64,000 nucleotides of DNA from Deuterostichococcus epilithicus (taxonomy: Eukaryota > Chlorophyta > Trebouxiophyceae > Prasiolales > Stichococcaceae): contig JAVTLE010000017.1 of the NCBI GenBank assembly GCA_033439295.1, forward strand, positions 744,001 through 808,000, given 5' to 3'. This document shows, in pieces, positions 23,001 through 34,300 of this stretch. The position numbers and the translations under genes were made by a program. The notes below the pieces were generated by a model. That model saw only the letters and a program-made list of their open reading frames with translations, did not search any database and was not told the origin of the DNA. Position 1 is the stretch's first letter. Every line of letters begins with the position of its first letter.

Positions 23001-23563
23001 AGCCAGTGCGGTTCCAGCGCCGCGACAGCGCGGGACTTGACCAGCGGGTTTGCACCCTGTCCGGAGGTGAGGCCTCAGCCCTCCCGAGAACCAGCCCCTT
23101 CCACAGCTGCACCATGGTGCTCCCTCTCTGCTGCTCATGTGCAGCCATCTGACACTGCCGGGCACGTGGACCAAGGTTGGTCACCCCGTGCGACCGGCGC
23201 AAGCTGACCGCAGCTGCCAGCACCAGCGCCACCATTGACTGATCCCAGCTCACCCAAGCCTCAGAACGCTACAACCTCAGAAGAAACTGCTCCAGTATGG
23301 ATATGAATCTATTGCAGGGCTCGATGTGGCAGGTGCTCTTAGGTGTGTCTGCATTAAGCGAATAATTTCAAAACTTGACGGGAAGGCTGGCATGGTGACA
23401 ACATCATGACTACGACGCATGCCTGACAGGGCGGCTGGGCACGACAACGCGGCAGGTGCAGTCGTCGGCTTCCAGCTACGACAGGCAGCTGGCGGCGGCA
23501 CTTTGGGACCTGTCGGCAGACACCGCCCGCGTGCCGCGGGAGGCGAGTGTGAAGCAGCAGTAA
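20060..23563 (+). CDS. Short-chain dehydrogenase/reductase (retinol dehydrogenase / Tic32-like)
   Basis: NAD(P)-dependent Rossmann-fold oxidoreductase, substrate unknown. Verified exons: 20060-20133 (MSTIARPSHAG, TGANSGIG cofactor loop), 20313-20405, 20540-20726 (VLVNNAG), 21206-21442 (RIVNLSSVMSRFG, catalytic YSASK) and 21957-22113 (DPGSVNTE). The C-terminal exons are about 22773-22924 (FYGRGLFGTPPLAWAGG) and about 23432-23563 (SYDRQLAAALWDLS, ending KQQ, TAA). At least one exon between 22113 and 22773 is needed to restore phase; VPWDTPAEGG near 22424 is a candidate. The intron after 20405 begins GC (AG|GCAAGG). The catalytic Ser, Tyr and Lys are all present. Introns are full of exon echoes. 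Confidence 0.88.
20460..20580 (+). repeat. Echo of SDR exon-3 acceptor region
   Basis: GGCGGCACCCGCGCGCTGAAGGTC at about 20482-20505 mirrors GACGGCACCCGCACGCTGATGTC at 20542-20564, the start of the true exon. Confidence 0.65.
20990..21270 (+). repeat. Two echoes of SDR exon-4 start
   Basis: The true exon has TTCTGACGCGGCTGTTGGAG (21228-21247). Similar blocks occur at about 21018-21037 (ATGCTGACGCGGCTGCTGGA) and about 21113-21133 (CTGCTGACGAGGCTGCCGGA). Confidence 0.72.
21375..21650 (+). repeat. Echoes of SDR exon-4 end and donor
   Basis: The exon end (GGCCAACGTGCTGTTCACGT, then ACGAGGCGCAGCGGCGCCTG) is copied at about 21508-21580 (ACGAGGCACAGCGACGACTT, ending GCTGGGTACG). A partial copy lies at about 21603-21645 (GACGAACGTGCTGTTGGAGG). 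Confidence 0.75.
21812..22010 (+). repeat. Echo of SDR exon-5 start with its acceptor
   Basis: 21812-21870 repeats 21953-22008. GCAGTCCTGTGCAGTGGAC matches GCAGTCCTGTGCCGTGGAC, followed by AGCGGCGTCAACA versus GGCAGCGTCAACA and a shared CCGCAA block. The AG acceptor is retained in both. Confidence 0.88.
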
Positions 23564-23953
23564 CCAGGCTGCAGATGGAACATTTTTGAATGAGGCGGCC
23601 ATGCAAACAGCGCGATTTGAAGACAGATACTTCAGCGGGCTATGTCGTGCATTAGTTCGCCGGTTGCAACTGAACTGAAATGCAGCTTGCAGTTCTGATC
23701 CACTATTGCACGTGGTCTGTTTGATTGCACCGGCTCTGGACTTGGCAACAAGTGTGTAAACAATTGTAGTCCTGCCTGCGATCACAACGAAATGTTTCCA
23801 ACTGGAACCGTAAGCTCGACACTTTCGCTTCGTGCCACCTGTACAGGAAGGGTCTTCAACTGCTGCACCAAAAGATAGCAGAAGTGCGACACAACGATGC
23901 AACCTCCCATAAACAGTCCTGTCTCAGCCTTCGTTTCAACGGTGCGGCCCTGC
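23564..23953. other. Convergent 3' flanks of SDR and carbonic anhydrase genes
   Basis: AT-richer stretch between the TAA of the SDR gene and the TGA of the minus-strand carbonic anhydrase. No further gene seen. Confidence 0.5.
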
Positions 23954-26900
23954 TCAGGAGTAGCTCTTCTCGCTCTTGCCGTCCTCGCTCTTGCTGCCGG
24001 CCTTGCTGGTGGCGTGCTGCTGGTGCTGCTGCTTGCTTTGGTCATCGCCACTCTTGTGCCCTTTGCCACCGCCGCCCTGCTGCTGCTGCGCCTGGCGGGC
24101 ATGGCCGGCGGGCTTCGCGGTGCCGTTCTGCTGCTTGGCCTGCAACGCACGAGTGATACCACATCGAGCTCAGCTGACAACTGCTTGTGGCCATGTGCAT
24201 CCACGTGCCGACTGCTAGCCTAGGCCCATGCAGCATTAGACATGTGCCGTTTGGCGCAGGTGCACGGATTGACCATGAGGTGGTGGCCCGAGGGCAGACA
24301 TGATGCCAGCATGTGCGCGTGTATCAAAAGGTATCCACTGCACGACATACCTGGCGGTAGGCGTCAGTCAGGATGAGGCCGCGGCCCTCGTCACGGCACA
24401 TCTCCGTCAGCCGGCCTGTGTATTGCCACATCGCACAGGTCAGCGCCAGTGGTCAGCAACACGTACAAGCCTTCGTGAGTGTGGACGCTGCGCTCAATCT
24501 GCTTCAAGCTTTGTTGAATTCTCGGAATAACGAGCCTTCCCGACTGTGGACGTTGTTCTCTGTTTCAAACTTGTTGTCATTCCATCAGCTCGAGTGATCT
24601 GGGTCTTCGTCCAATTACTCTGACATTCATTGATGCTCTAGACCCTGAGCTGCGCACCCGTCTCAGTAGAGTAGAGCAACCCGTACAGCTTGAGGCTGGG
24701 CTCGATGTGGGGCGCCCTGCACAGGTGCAACAGCAGAGAACTCTTGAAAAACAGGAGGAATGCCAGACCTCGACCTCTGAATGGCACAGCTCATGACCTG
24801 GCCCTCCGCAGAACGTGACCCTGTGGATCGAGCCGGTGCGAGCTCTCAATGCGCAGGGTTGCGCTGCACAGCGCGCAGCGCGCAGCGCATTCAAGCCCTG
24901 CCAATGCGTCTTGATCCACAGGGTCAGGGCTCCTGGGGTCACACAGCCATGTTAAGGCAGCGTGGCGGGTTTCAAATGCACATCGAGCTGGGGAGGCAAG
25001 CCGAATCTGAACGGTGCATGAGCCTGACAGGAGAGGCGGACAGAGACAGCCACATCTGAGGACGGATTACAGAGCTGCATGCTACTTGTGCAGCCGCTTG
25101 ATGTCCTTGATGACAGGTTGCAGAAAGTATCATGTCTAATCAAAGCAATTCTTCCAGAGAAACACAACAGGTAAGACTCCGATCAACGACAGCAATATGA
25201 GAAATGCCTCACTTGCGCAGCAGCTTGACGTCCTCGATGACGGACTCGGGCAGGTCGCGGATGGGGCGCACTGCCACGTTCTCGACCAGGCGGCGCAGGA
25301 AGGGCGGCACCAGGAAGCTGGTCCACCAGAAGCTGTAGAACAGCGCCTGTGCATAAGAAGTAGTGCATAATTGATCTCTCTGATAAACTAACTCCCCAGT
25401 ACAAGTATGATAGACGGCGGGCGTAGAACGGGCAGCACCAGGTTAGCTGGATGCATCGACCAGAGGCTGTATGCAGTGCCTTTGTAATTCACTGTTAAAA
25501 GGTACTTGAAGACATTTCCAGGTTAAAAATCCCTACAGGTTCAGGGTGGCGACAACAGCCGCTCTTTGGCAACCTGTGGATTGCATACCTGGCGGCTGTT
25601 GACTCCAAGTTTACGCCACATGAAGGGAATAGACTAGTGTGTGTGAGCCTGTGCGAGGCGCTGCCCCCCCCCACAGGAAATTAACATGAGTTGTTCTCTG
25701 AAATGATCACAAAAATTCGCACCTTGACGGGCAGGGAGGCGTACTTGGAGATGTCGTTGCACACCCGACGCTGCCACTCCTCTTTGCGCCGCAGCACCGC
25801 CTGCACGATGGCACTGGCACTGAATAACTTTTTGCGATCTGCTCATTACCCTCAGCTTGCCAATCGATCTCTGCAAACAGACGGCATGTTATGCCCGAGG
25901 GGCAATGCCTTCAAGCTGTGCAGGCTGCGGCCCGCAGTCCGCATGTGGCGCCAGCGGCGCACTGTGCGACCAAGCAGGCCATTTTCCTGAGATTCCAGAG
26001 CAGGGCCTGGCCACCGCAGTTTATGTGGTGGATGACCAGCTTGCTGGGTTTTCAGAGCAGTGCCTGCCCGCCGTAACTGGTACGGTGACGACCAGCATGT
26101 TTACAAACTACTAGATTGCTGCGATAATTGGGGGATCCAGTTGCTGTTTGTCAGAGCTGCCATACCTGGCCGCCGCAGTCGGTGTGGTGGATGACCAGCA
26201 TGTCTTGGCAATCCAGCAAATCTTGGCAGATGACCATGCTCCTGCAGGAGTAGGTTCCAGGAGTTAGGTAGACGTTGAGCAGAGTGGTGATTGGGAAGTT
26301 CTCTTGCTTGAGTGTGGCACGCCTGAGGTTTGTGGCGAGCATGTGATGGCAGCCCCGAGGGTCATAGCATGCAGTTGTGTGTGGGCCCCCACCCCAGACA
26401 ACCCTTCGTGGTGCGAGGTGCGGGCTTCTGGATTGCATGTCCGGAATCAGCACACTGATTGGCCTGCGCACGCACCGCAGCACGTCGGCGGTGACGCGGC
26501 CGCCGCCATTGCGGATGATCTCCGCGTCGCCGAGCTTGAGGCCCAGGAACTGCTCCGGCAGCAGCCGGCTGTCCATGCACGTCAGCACCGTCAGCTGCAG
26601 GCGGCATGAAAGAACACGCAAGTCAGCAGGGCCACTGGGGCCCAAGAAGAACGTACTACATTCAGAGTGGTTTGCAGGCGGCGGCGCCGATCTAGGCACG
26701 CCGGCTCTCCAAGGGAAGCCGCAAAAGGAGGCACACTCAAGCTGGCGGTGATCTGCAGCCTCCAGCCTTCGATGTGTCTGACGATTGACAAAGGGAAGAC
26801 GGGTGCGGCGGCGCCAACTTTCATGGCGTTTTTGTTGGGAACCTGCTGCCTCAGCTTGATGGACCAGAACAAGCCCAGCCCAGTGTGCAGACACACACCC

Positions 26901-28022
26901 GCTCGTGTTGCTCGGCACGTTTTATTGGGACAGCAAGTGCAAGTCTGTGGCGCTGCCGCGAAAAGCTGCTGATACCTGCTATACACCCCCCCCTTCCCCC
27001 AAAATGGCCCCATACAAGCAGCATCCCAGTTCGTGGTTCACATCTGCATGCTGCAACGACACATTCGCAGCAGGCGTTTGGCAGCTCCTGTGACTTGCAC
27101 CAATTGCTCAGCAAGGCCACACACGACCATAGGCAATACCTGGCAATGACAACTGTGAACAGCAATCACGATGACTTCCGACCCACATAGTGCAACATCG
27201 CCTATCTGGCAACCCGGCAGAGCCGCCGGCATCGCATTTGACGTGACACCGGCAGCGCGCGTGCGGTCTGCCCTAGACGATACTGCACTAAATGTTTCAG
27301 CAGTGTCATTGTAATTGCTGGTATGCTGTCGACCAGGTACGCAATGGTCTCGAAGCAATCCGCCAAATGCAGATGTGGGTCTTGCTTGCTGGCCTTCCTC
27401 GCTGTGCACTTCAGTGTGGTCATGTCCACCGCATGGCCGGCCATGCCGGATTACCAACACTGCGCAATGTGTCAGTAACTGCGCAACGTGCTCTGCGGCG
27501 GAGTGCTGATCCGGCAGCTGTTTCGGCGATATGCCCGGCGGACAAGGTCCTCACTACCTGCGCACACGGCTGTGCAGGCAAATACCAATTGCAGCCGCAC
27601 CTTCTTCTTGACGCCCAGCTTCATGGGCTTGTCGAAGCCCTGCGCCCACTGATCGTTCGCCTGCAGCACCTGCAGGACCAACAGCGAACGGCTTGAGCAG
27701 GCAGGCATGGCAGCAGGTGCTCCTTGACAAATGTCGATGCTGTTGTGCGGCAGCAGCCAGCAGGCAGCTTGGAAAGGTGGGAGATTCTGATATATGCACA
27801 TGCTTAAGTGCAGCAGTGGCTGGAGGTGCGCCCATCTATACCATGAAACAGCGCACTGCTGCCAATGCAGCTCATATGACTGCCGCAGCCCGTACAGCAT
27901 CAAGGTGCATTGGTAAACATGGAGACATATAAGTGTTTTGATCTGCCGTGCTGATCGATCTAAGGCTGACGGGACGGACAAGTAAAGCTTGCCTGCTCGA
28001 TGACCTTGTCGTCAGACGCCAT
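23954..28022 (-). CDS. Beta-type carbonic anhydrase
   Basis: Zinc enzyme interconverting CO2 and bicarbonate. Nine exons close into 268 aa: 27993-28022 (MASDDKVIEQ), 27601-27660, 26476-26594, 26166-26241, 25723-25800, 25213-25346, 24658-24716, 24351-24415, 23954-24139. Zinc ligands and the Asp-Arg pair are visible in TCMDSRLLPEQ and VIHHTDCGGQ; RNGGGRVTADVLRS and DLPESVIEDVKLLRK are family blocks, followed by LYSTETGRLTEM. Between the HTDC motif and the DLPESV block there are about 60 residues, including an aromatic segment (ALFYSFWWTSFLVPPF), longer than usual for the family. The last exon adds a Gln/Gly/Lys/Ser tail. No clear transit peptide is present. The first intron has a GC donor (CAG|GCAAGC). 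Confidence 0.93.
25083..25250 (-). repeat. Echo of a carbonic anhydrase exon end
   Basis: The exon-end block CTTGCGCAGCAGCTTGACGT (25213-25232) is echoed at 25085-25104 as CTTGTGCAGCCGCTTGATGT, followed by CCTCGATGACGG versus CCTTGATGACAG. Confidence 0.72.
25990..26215 (-). repeat. Two echoes of the HHTDCGG zinc-ligand exon
   Basis: The true exon end has CTGGCCGCCGCAGTCGGTGT then GGTGGATGACCAGCATG (26166-26202). Related blocks lie at about 26008-26041 (CTGGCCACCGCAGTTTATGT, GGTGGATG) and about 26061-26100 (CTGCCCGCCGTAACTGGTAC, GGTGACGACCAGCATG). Confidence 0.78.
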
Positions 28023-28909
28023 GGCGGCTCGAGAATGTGCGGCGTCGCTCAGTGCGCTGCCCCGGGGTGCCGGGTGGGAGGCCGGCAGCGAAAACCCCTG
28101 CAGCGCCTACAGGACGCATGATTTCGGGCAAGTCGAGGCCTCCTTTGCCGTAGGTTTCCCAAGTCCAGCGCGCTTGCGCTCTGCAGCTGTACCAGCCCCA
28201 TCAAGCCGCAAGGGCAAGGGGAACTGTGCAATGCTGGCAGCGACTACACTGACAGAGGTGCAGTGGAAGCTATAGTCCATCCCTACACTCAGCCAGGCGC
28301 TTGTGCAAACCACGGTTGTGTGACGCAGCGTGCATTTCACGAAAAGCTGCATCGAGACAGAGTCGCCAAGATCGACACTTGACGCATTGTAACTTCCGTG
28401 GTATATCCAGCACCTTGGATTCTGTCTTGATCAAGTTCTCAATTGCGTCAAGGCGCGATGCGCCGCCGATCAGCCTGCCTAAACGTCTGCCTGTGTCCTG
28501 CTTACCTGAACAAGGCCCTGTGCTTCCGAAAGAACAGCCTGGCCGCGCTCTGATACTATGTCGTGCTTCAGCTTGGATGACTTCGTGACACACAAGTCGC
28601 CAATTTATGCTGGCAGTTTGTTGTGTGCCAGAGGGCCTTTTCCCTTTTGTGCACCTTCCGGACTCGGGCTTGGAAATCCCGAAGCTGGCATTGAGATCCC
28701 GAAATCTTGACGGTGCACGTGCCGCTTCAGCGCGCCATTTGCTGCGAGTCGAGCGAGCCAACAGGATGCATCGCTGCAAAGGGCTGCGTGCCAGCGTTGT
28801 GTTCCACTCTGTCGCGCGTTGGCGCCGCTGACAGGCCAATCTTTGGTAGCACTGCGCAGCAGCAGAGACTCGACGTCGCTGAGAGGTGCCTCTAGCAAAG
28901 CCTCTGGCC
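28023..28909. promoter_or_regulatory. Shared 5' region between divergent genes
   Basis: About 890 bp between the minus-strand carbonic anhydrase start and the plus-strand start at 28910. The open frames here show no family resemblance. Promoters are expected, but no element could be assigned. Confidence 0.45.
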
Positions 28910-30199
28910 ATGTCCTCTCAGCCTCCGGGAATGGGATCGGACCTGGCTGCGCTCGACTCCCTTTCTGTGTCAGCATCGCTGGATGACAACTGGGTGGTCG
29001 GCGCCGCTGAGCACGCCAGCTTTGACTTTGGCGACAGCGCTGCGGCCGATTGCGACGAGACATCTGTGTCAATGCCGCACTTGGAAGGTCAGCCTGCAGC
29101 TTGCAGCTGGGCCAGCGGCAGCGGCAGATTCGTAAGTGGCGGAGGCGGCACTGGTGTCAACGCCCATGAGTGCCGCCCTGGGGCACATCAGACAGACGCC
29201 GCCGCAGAGGCTTCAAGCGCTGTGCTGATGGACATGGCAAGTGACCAGCCCGCTAACACGCCCGCCGATCCGGCACAGCCGCTGCCACGGAATCAGCGCT
29301 TGGGTGCCAGGTTTGGAAGCGGCGTCAGTGGAGGCAGCGGCAGTAACGCAGTCGGCGCAGGCACGGGCTCCTGCAGAGCATCGCAACATCCTGCACATGC
29401 TTTGCTGACAGGCGTCAATTTGATTTGAGATGAACCTGATAACCTCCGACGACATTGGACAACCCTGTAGCGAATGCGGTATCCTCACAGGCAGTCTGAT
29501 GCGCAGCATTTACATGTTCAGCTTGTGCGCATGCGCAGGGGCGCCAGCAATGCCGCCGCTGACCGGCCAAGTCGGTGCGTCGGCAACCCCATTCAGCCCA
29601 TGGCCCGCACCTGCCTGCAGCATTGTGCCATCGCCGCCTAATCTGCGAAACCTGCGGACACCTGGTGTGCCTGAAGCCATGCTTGGCTATGCGGCCAGTG
29701 ATGCCGGCTCCGAGGCAGGCAGGGCAGCTGTAACGGGCGAGCTTTCCCACTCACAACATCTGGAAGTAGGCGCTTCCGTGTTGCAGGCGCGGCGCGGCTG
29801 TCGAGTCTGAGCCCACTGCAGCTGGCGGAGTTGAGCCGACTGGCCACCCCCAGCTCGGCAGCGCCGCCAGATGGCGCCGCTCCACGCGCCGCAGCGGCGG
29901 CGGCTGCCAGGGGCGACAGCGCGGAGTCAGGCGGCAGCGATGCGGCGGCAACGGAAGTGGGGGCCCTGCCTCCCCATGGCGACGGCTGCAGCGACTCAAG
30001 CGCACCTAGAGGGGGCGCTTTCGTCCCCTGGGGCCAGCCCGTGGCGGCAGCGGCGCCGTTGCCAACGTGCAGCGGCGGCGACGCGAGGGAGGGGGTGCAC
30101 CATGTGCCTTATGACTGGACATGTGGCATCGATGCCCTCTCCACTGAGGCGGCAGATTTTCCTGTGGCCCAGCCGGACGCTCTGGAGACCTGGGTATGA
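28910..30199 (+). CDS. Unrecognised Ser/Ala/Gly-rich protein, at least two exons
   Basis: An ATG at 28910 (MSSQPPGMGSDLAALDSLSV) opens a coding-like frame with acidic and aromatic patches (DDNWVVGAAEHASFDFGD) running to about 29400. A second coding-like frame starts after an acceptor near 29785 (LSSLSPLQLAELSRLATP) and runs through acidic/Ala-rich sequence to YDWTCGIDALSTEAADFPV and a stop at 30197-30199. The region 29430-29780 may add a third exon (MPPLTGQVGASATPFSPWP). Exact splice sites are unresolved and no domain was recognised. The composition resembles a disordered regulatory protein; nothing more can be claimed. Confidence 0.5.
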
Positions 30200-30817
30200 C
30201 AGGCCGGGCAGTCGAGGCAGGGAGGATGGGAAATGCGGTTTGGAACGGTTGCAGCTGTAGATTTTTTACAAGACAGGCAAATAGGCAACGTTTGTTCGAG
30301 TTCAAGACAGCCCACACGAAGGGTGATGAGCACTCGAGGTGAGACCAGGCAAATCCAGGGATGTGGATGGAGGAAAAGTTCGGCAACACTGTTGTTGGGA
30401 AGGAAAGAGACGCATCTCCGGCGGCTGCAACATGCCAAGCGGCCAAGGCGCTCTAATTCGCCAGAAACAAACTGTCATGCAGTTCAACGTCCAGAGGGTC
30501 AAAAACAAAACTCGAGGTGTCGGGAAAGGAAACCCTCCAGAGTCACACCAGCGGAGCGTCTGCCCAAGAAAGCAAGCGACGTCGGCTCATATAAAGCAAG
30601 CGGAACGAAGAAAATCCTGGCCACTCCTGATGGCAGCGGGCCACCCGCCAATCCTGTCACCGCTCGTGGGAGGTTGGGCTCGAAAGAGAGCCCCTCCTTT
30701 CTGACTTGAGACGAGCAACTTGTGGTTGCCCTATCGTCAGTCGACGCCGCCCGCCAACACCGGCAGCCCGCCTGGCAGCGCCGTGGGCGTTGCACAGGGT
30801 CCTCTTGTGCGCCCCAC
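30200..30817. other. Convergent 3' flanks
   Basis: A/G-rich, lower-GC stretch between the stop of the gene at 30199 (+) and the stop of bZIP 2 at 30818 (-). No gene recognised. Confidence 0.5.
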
Positions 30818-31321
30818 TCAGCACAGCGACGCCGCGGGCTGCGCGCCAGGGTGCAGATAGGGCCCGGCATGGCCGTCGCCGCCCCAGCCTTGCGGGCTGC
30901 CGCCCTGCTGCAGCAGCAGCTGACGGCGCGGGTCGGGCGGCCCGCCGGCGAGCGCCGCCGGCGNGCGCNGNCGCGGCTGGGGACTGGCTGCCGGCGGCGT
31001 GGGCGCGAACAGCAGTGCCTCGGCGGCGAACGGCGACTGCAGCCCCGTGTGCGGGGAGCTGGCTCTGGAGCCCGGGTAGAACGGCGCAGGCGCTGCGGCT
31101 GCGCCGCCGCCGCCGCCAGGCACGGGCGGTGGTGAAAAGTGCTGCGCCGCGGCCGCCGGACCGCCTCTGGCCTGCTGGTGGGCTTGCCACTGCTCCTGGT
31201 GCCACGCGGACAGGCGTGCCCGCTGTGCCGCGTGCGTCGCCTCCAGTTCGTGCAGCAGCGACCCGGGGCCACCGCAGGTGTATGCACCGCCGGCCGGCGA
31301 CGGCTCCTGCTTTGGGCTGTA

Positions 31322-31382
<61 letters not shown>

Positions 31383-34300
31383 GACGACTGCTGCGACTGC
31401 TGCTGCGGCGGGGTCCCCAAATACTGCTGCGGCTGCGGCTGCTGCGGCACGCCGAGCCCCGCGTCCGGTGGCCCGCTAAACACCCGGGCGCCGGGGTGCG
31501 GCGCTGCGGCGTCGTCAGCGCTGGCAGACCGCAGCAGCTCGCCGCTGTGGAAGGCCGTCAGCGAACTGAAGGTGGCGGACACCGCCGCGATGCCCGGCGC
31601 GGGGCTGCCGCCGTCGGCACCGGCCCAGGCAGCGGCGGCTGTGTCGGCGCTGGCTGATGGGGTGTGCCTGCCGGCCGTCGTGGGGATGTCCAAGAGTCCT
31701 GCGCGGTCTGGCGCATCCTGCGGCACAGAGGGGATGGAGATGTCATGGGCCTGACGCACCAGCAGCACACTGATCGCGGAGCAGTGCCACAGGCGGCGGC
31801 CGGGGCCAGCATTCAGCACAACCCGCCCCCCAAGCATGTGAGGAAGCGGAGAGGAATATTAGATGGCATGTGGTGAGGCAGTGCACAGGCCCGCAGTAAG
31901 TGTGCCGCCCCAGCGATTCAAAATAGTGAGACAGCAACTCGTCAGCCAGTCTCAGCAGGCCAGTCTCAACCGGCGGCCACTGACCGGTGCTGGCGCCTCC
32001 TCCATAGCAATGTCTCGCAGCCCGGCCGTCCAGGCGTCGGCCTCCGCTCCATCTATGGCATTGGCAGGTACGAGGCTGGCGCCCGCCGCCGCAGCGGCGT
32101 TGTCTCCAGGCCCTACCTCAGCCACGGCGACCGCGCCGCCCCCCGGCAGGCTCGGCAGCATCACCAGCGGGGGGCTGGCGCTGCTGCCGCCGACCAGCAG
32201 GCCCGGCAGCATGCCGGTGCTGCTGCCGGCGCCGAAGATGCCACTGCCGCGGCCGCCGAACCAGGCGTCGGCCTCGGGCCGCGGCCCGGAGGCGGGCAGC
32301 GGCACCGGCGCGCAGTCCGCCAGGCTGCTGACCAGGCAGTCGGAGTTTGACCCGCTGCTTGGCGGCATGCTGCCGCCGCCGCCGCGGGCGCCAACCCTGC
32401 TGGAAGGCCTGTCGCCCCAGGGCGAGGAGCTGCCAGGGCCGGGGCTGCATCGCAGCGGCGGCTCGCCGGTGCCGGCGCCGCTGAGACCGCTGCCGCAGCC
32501 CTGCGCCGCGTCACCCCACCGCTGTGCGATCAGCGTCGTCAGCGGCATGAACGGCTGGTAGTCTGCCTTCTGCTGGCCCTGCTGCTGCTGCCGCCGCTGC
32601 TGCAGCAGGTGGTGGGGCGCGGCCGGCGACCGCCGCCCGGCGTCCGGCGGCGACAGGTAGCTTGCCAGCGCCGTGGCGCGGTGCTGCCCACGGCTCGGCG
32701 GCCGCGAGTGCGGGCTGGGTAGCTGCGACTGCTGGCTGCCGCCGCCGCCACCCCCCTGCGAGGGGATGCCGCCCTGAACCGTCGCTGCCGCCACCGCCGC
32801 CTCTGAGCGCTGCAGCCTCAAACGCAGCGACCGCACCTCCAAAGCAGTGCCATCCAGCTGCAGCTGCAGGTCCGCCATTTCATCGCGCAACCGCTCTCGC
32901 GCCTCCTCTGCACACCAGCGAGGACATGACACATCAGCACAAGCGTGGGGCGTTTGGGCGTCGAGGCATTTGGGCGCAGATGGGCGCAACTGGAAATGCC
33001 CCCCCCCCCCCCCCGCCTTTTTCCCGGGGCGCGGGGCACACTTGGGAGCACCAGCGGTTCAGTCTTGCAGGCGGTGGGCGGCCTCCCTGTGAGGGGCGCT
33101 GGCCTTGCTTGCACTTTGCCACAGGCGGCACCGAGCGCGGCTCCTCAGAGACTCGAGGTTTCCCCGCGACATGTCGAGGTGGCCCCAACCAGTGCGAGCA
33201 TAGCACATCATGGCATACGATCAACTGGGGACCACACACCTGCTTGCAGGGCGCGCTGCTCCAGGGTGGCCTCGTGCTCCCGTGCTGCGGCCAGGCTGCC
33301 GGCAAGCGACGCCGCCTCTCCCCGTGCCCGCATGAGGTCCTCCTCTGCGGCGGCTGCACCGCCGGCAGTGGCTGCACCGGCGGCAGCGGCGGCGGAGCGC
33401 GCCTGCTGCCCGCCATCAGGGGAGTCCCTGGCGCCGCCCGCCCGGGCGGCCCCCTGCCAGCGGCGGCGGCGGCGGCGGCGTTGTCGGCGGCCGCGGGGCT
33501 GCCGCCTGCCGAGGCCACCCGTTCCCGCAGCACCAGCACCTCCTTCTCCAGCTCCTGAGGTGAGGAGTTGCCTTCAGCATCAGATGCAGGACGTGGTGCC
33601 GCTTGTGAATGGCATGCCTTCTGCCGGCGTGAGGTTGGTCGGGAGTGCCTCTTCCGGGACCGTCAGGCGTGCCTTCTGCCGGCGTGGTCTTGGTCGGAAG
33701 TGCCTCTGCCGGACTGTCGGCCAGACTGGAGCGTTAAAGCTGCAACTTTCGTTGGGCCACCACTGGCCTTGCTGTATCCCAGGAGCGGCGGGCGCATCGC
33801 CACGCCATGGCAAAGAGTGGTTTGCCATGCACGTGATTGAGTCAGAGGCACACACGAATGTCACCTGAAGCGGCTACCACCACGGGCAGTACGCGAGCGC
33901 ATCGCTGAAACATGAGCAATCCGACAGTGCCACGAGGCATGAGCAGCTGTCCGGCACCAGTAAGACCAGTGCGGCGGCCAACGCAGGGCTGTGGTGGTAT
34001 GATGCGGCAGTTCTAGCATGGTTCTAGTGGAACGGAACTCACGGTTGCTGGCGCAGCAAACAGCAAAACAAACATGCAAGGCAGTGCAGCGCTGGATCTG
34101 AAGACTCACCCTGAAGTATTCGGCTTTGCGCGCCTTGGCAGCCGCGGCGGACTTTCGGTTGGCGAGGATGCGCTTCATGCGCTTCGGGCTCACGCCCAAG
34201 GCCGCCGCCTGCTTGAGAGCCGCCTCCGGTAGGTCCCCCAGCGGCGACTCGCCGCCGTCACCGCCGCCGCCGCCGCCGCCGCCAGTGCGGCCCTTGGCGC

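Noticed and set aside
32999-33016. Poly-C run near a bZIP 2 exon
   Set aside because: Homopolymer in an intron; no functional reading supportable and prone to sequencing error.
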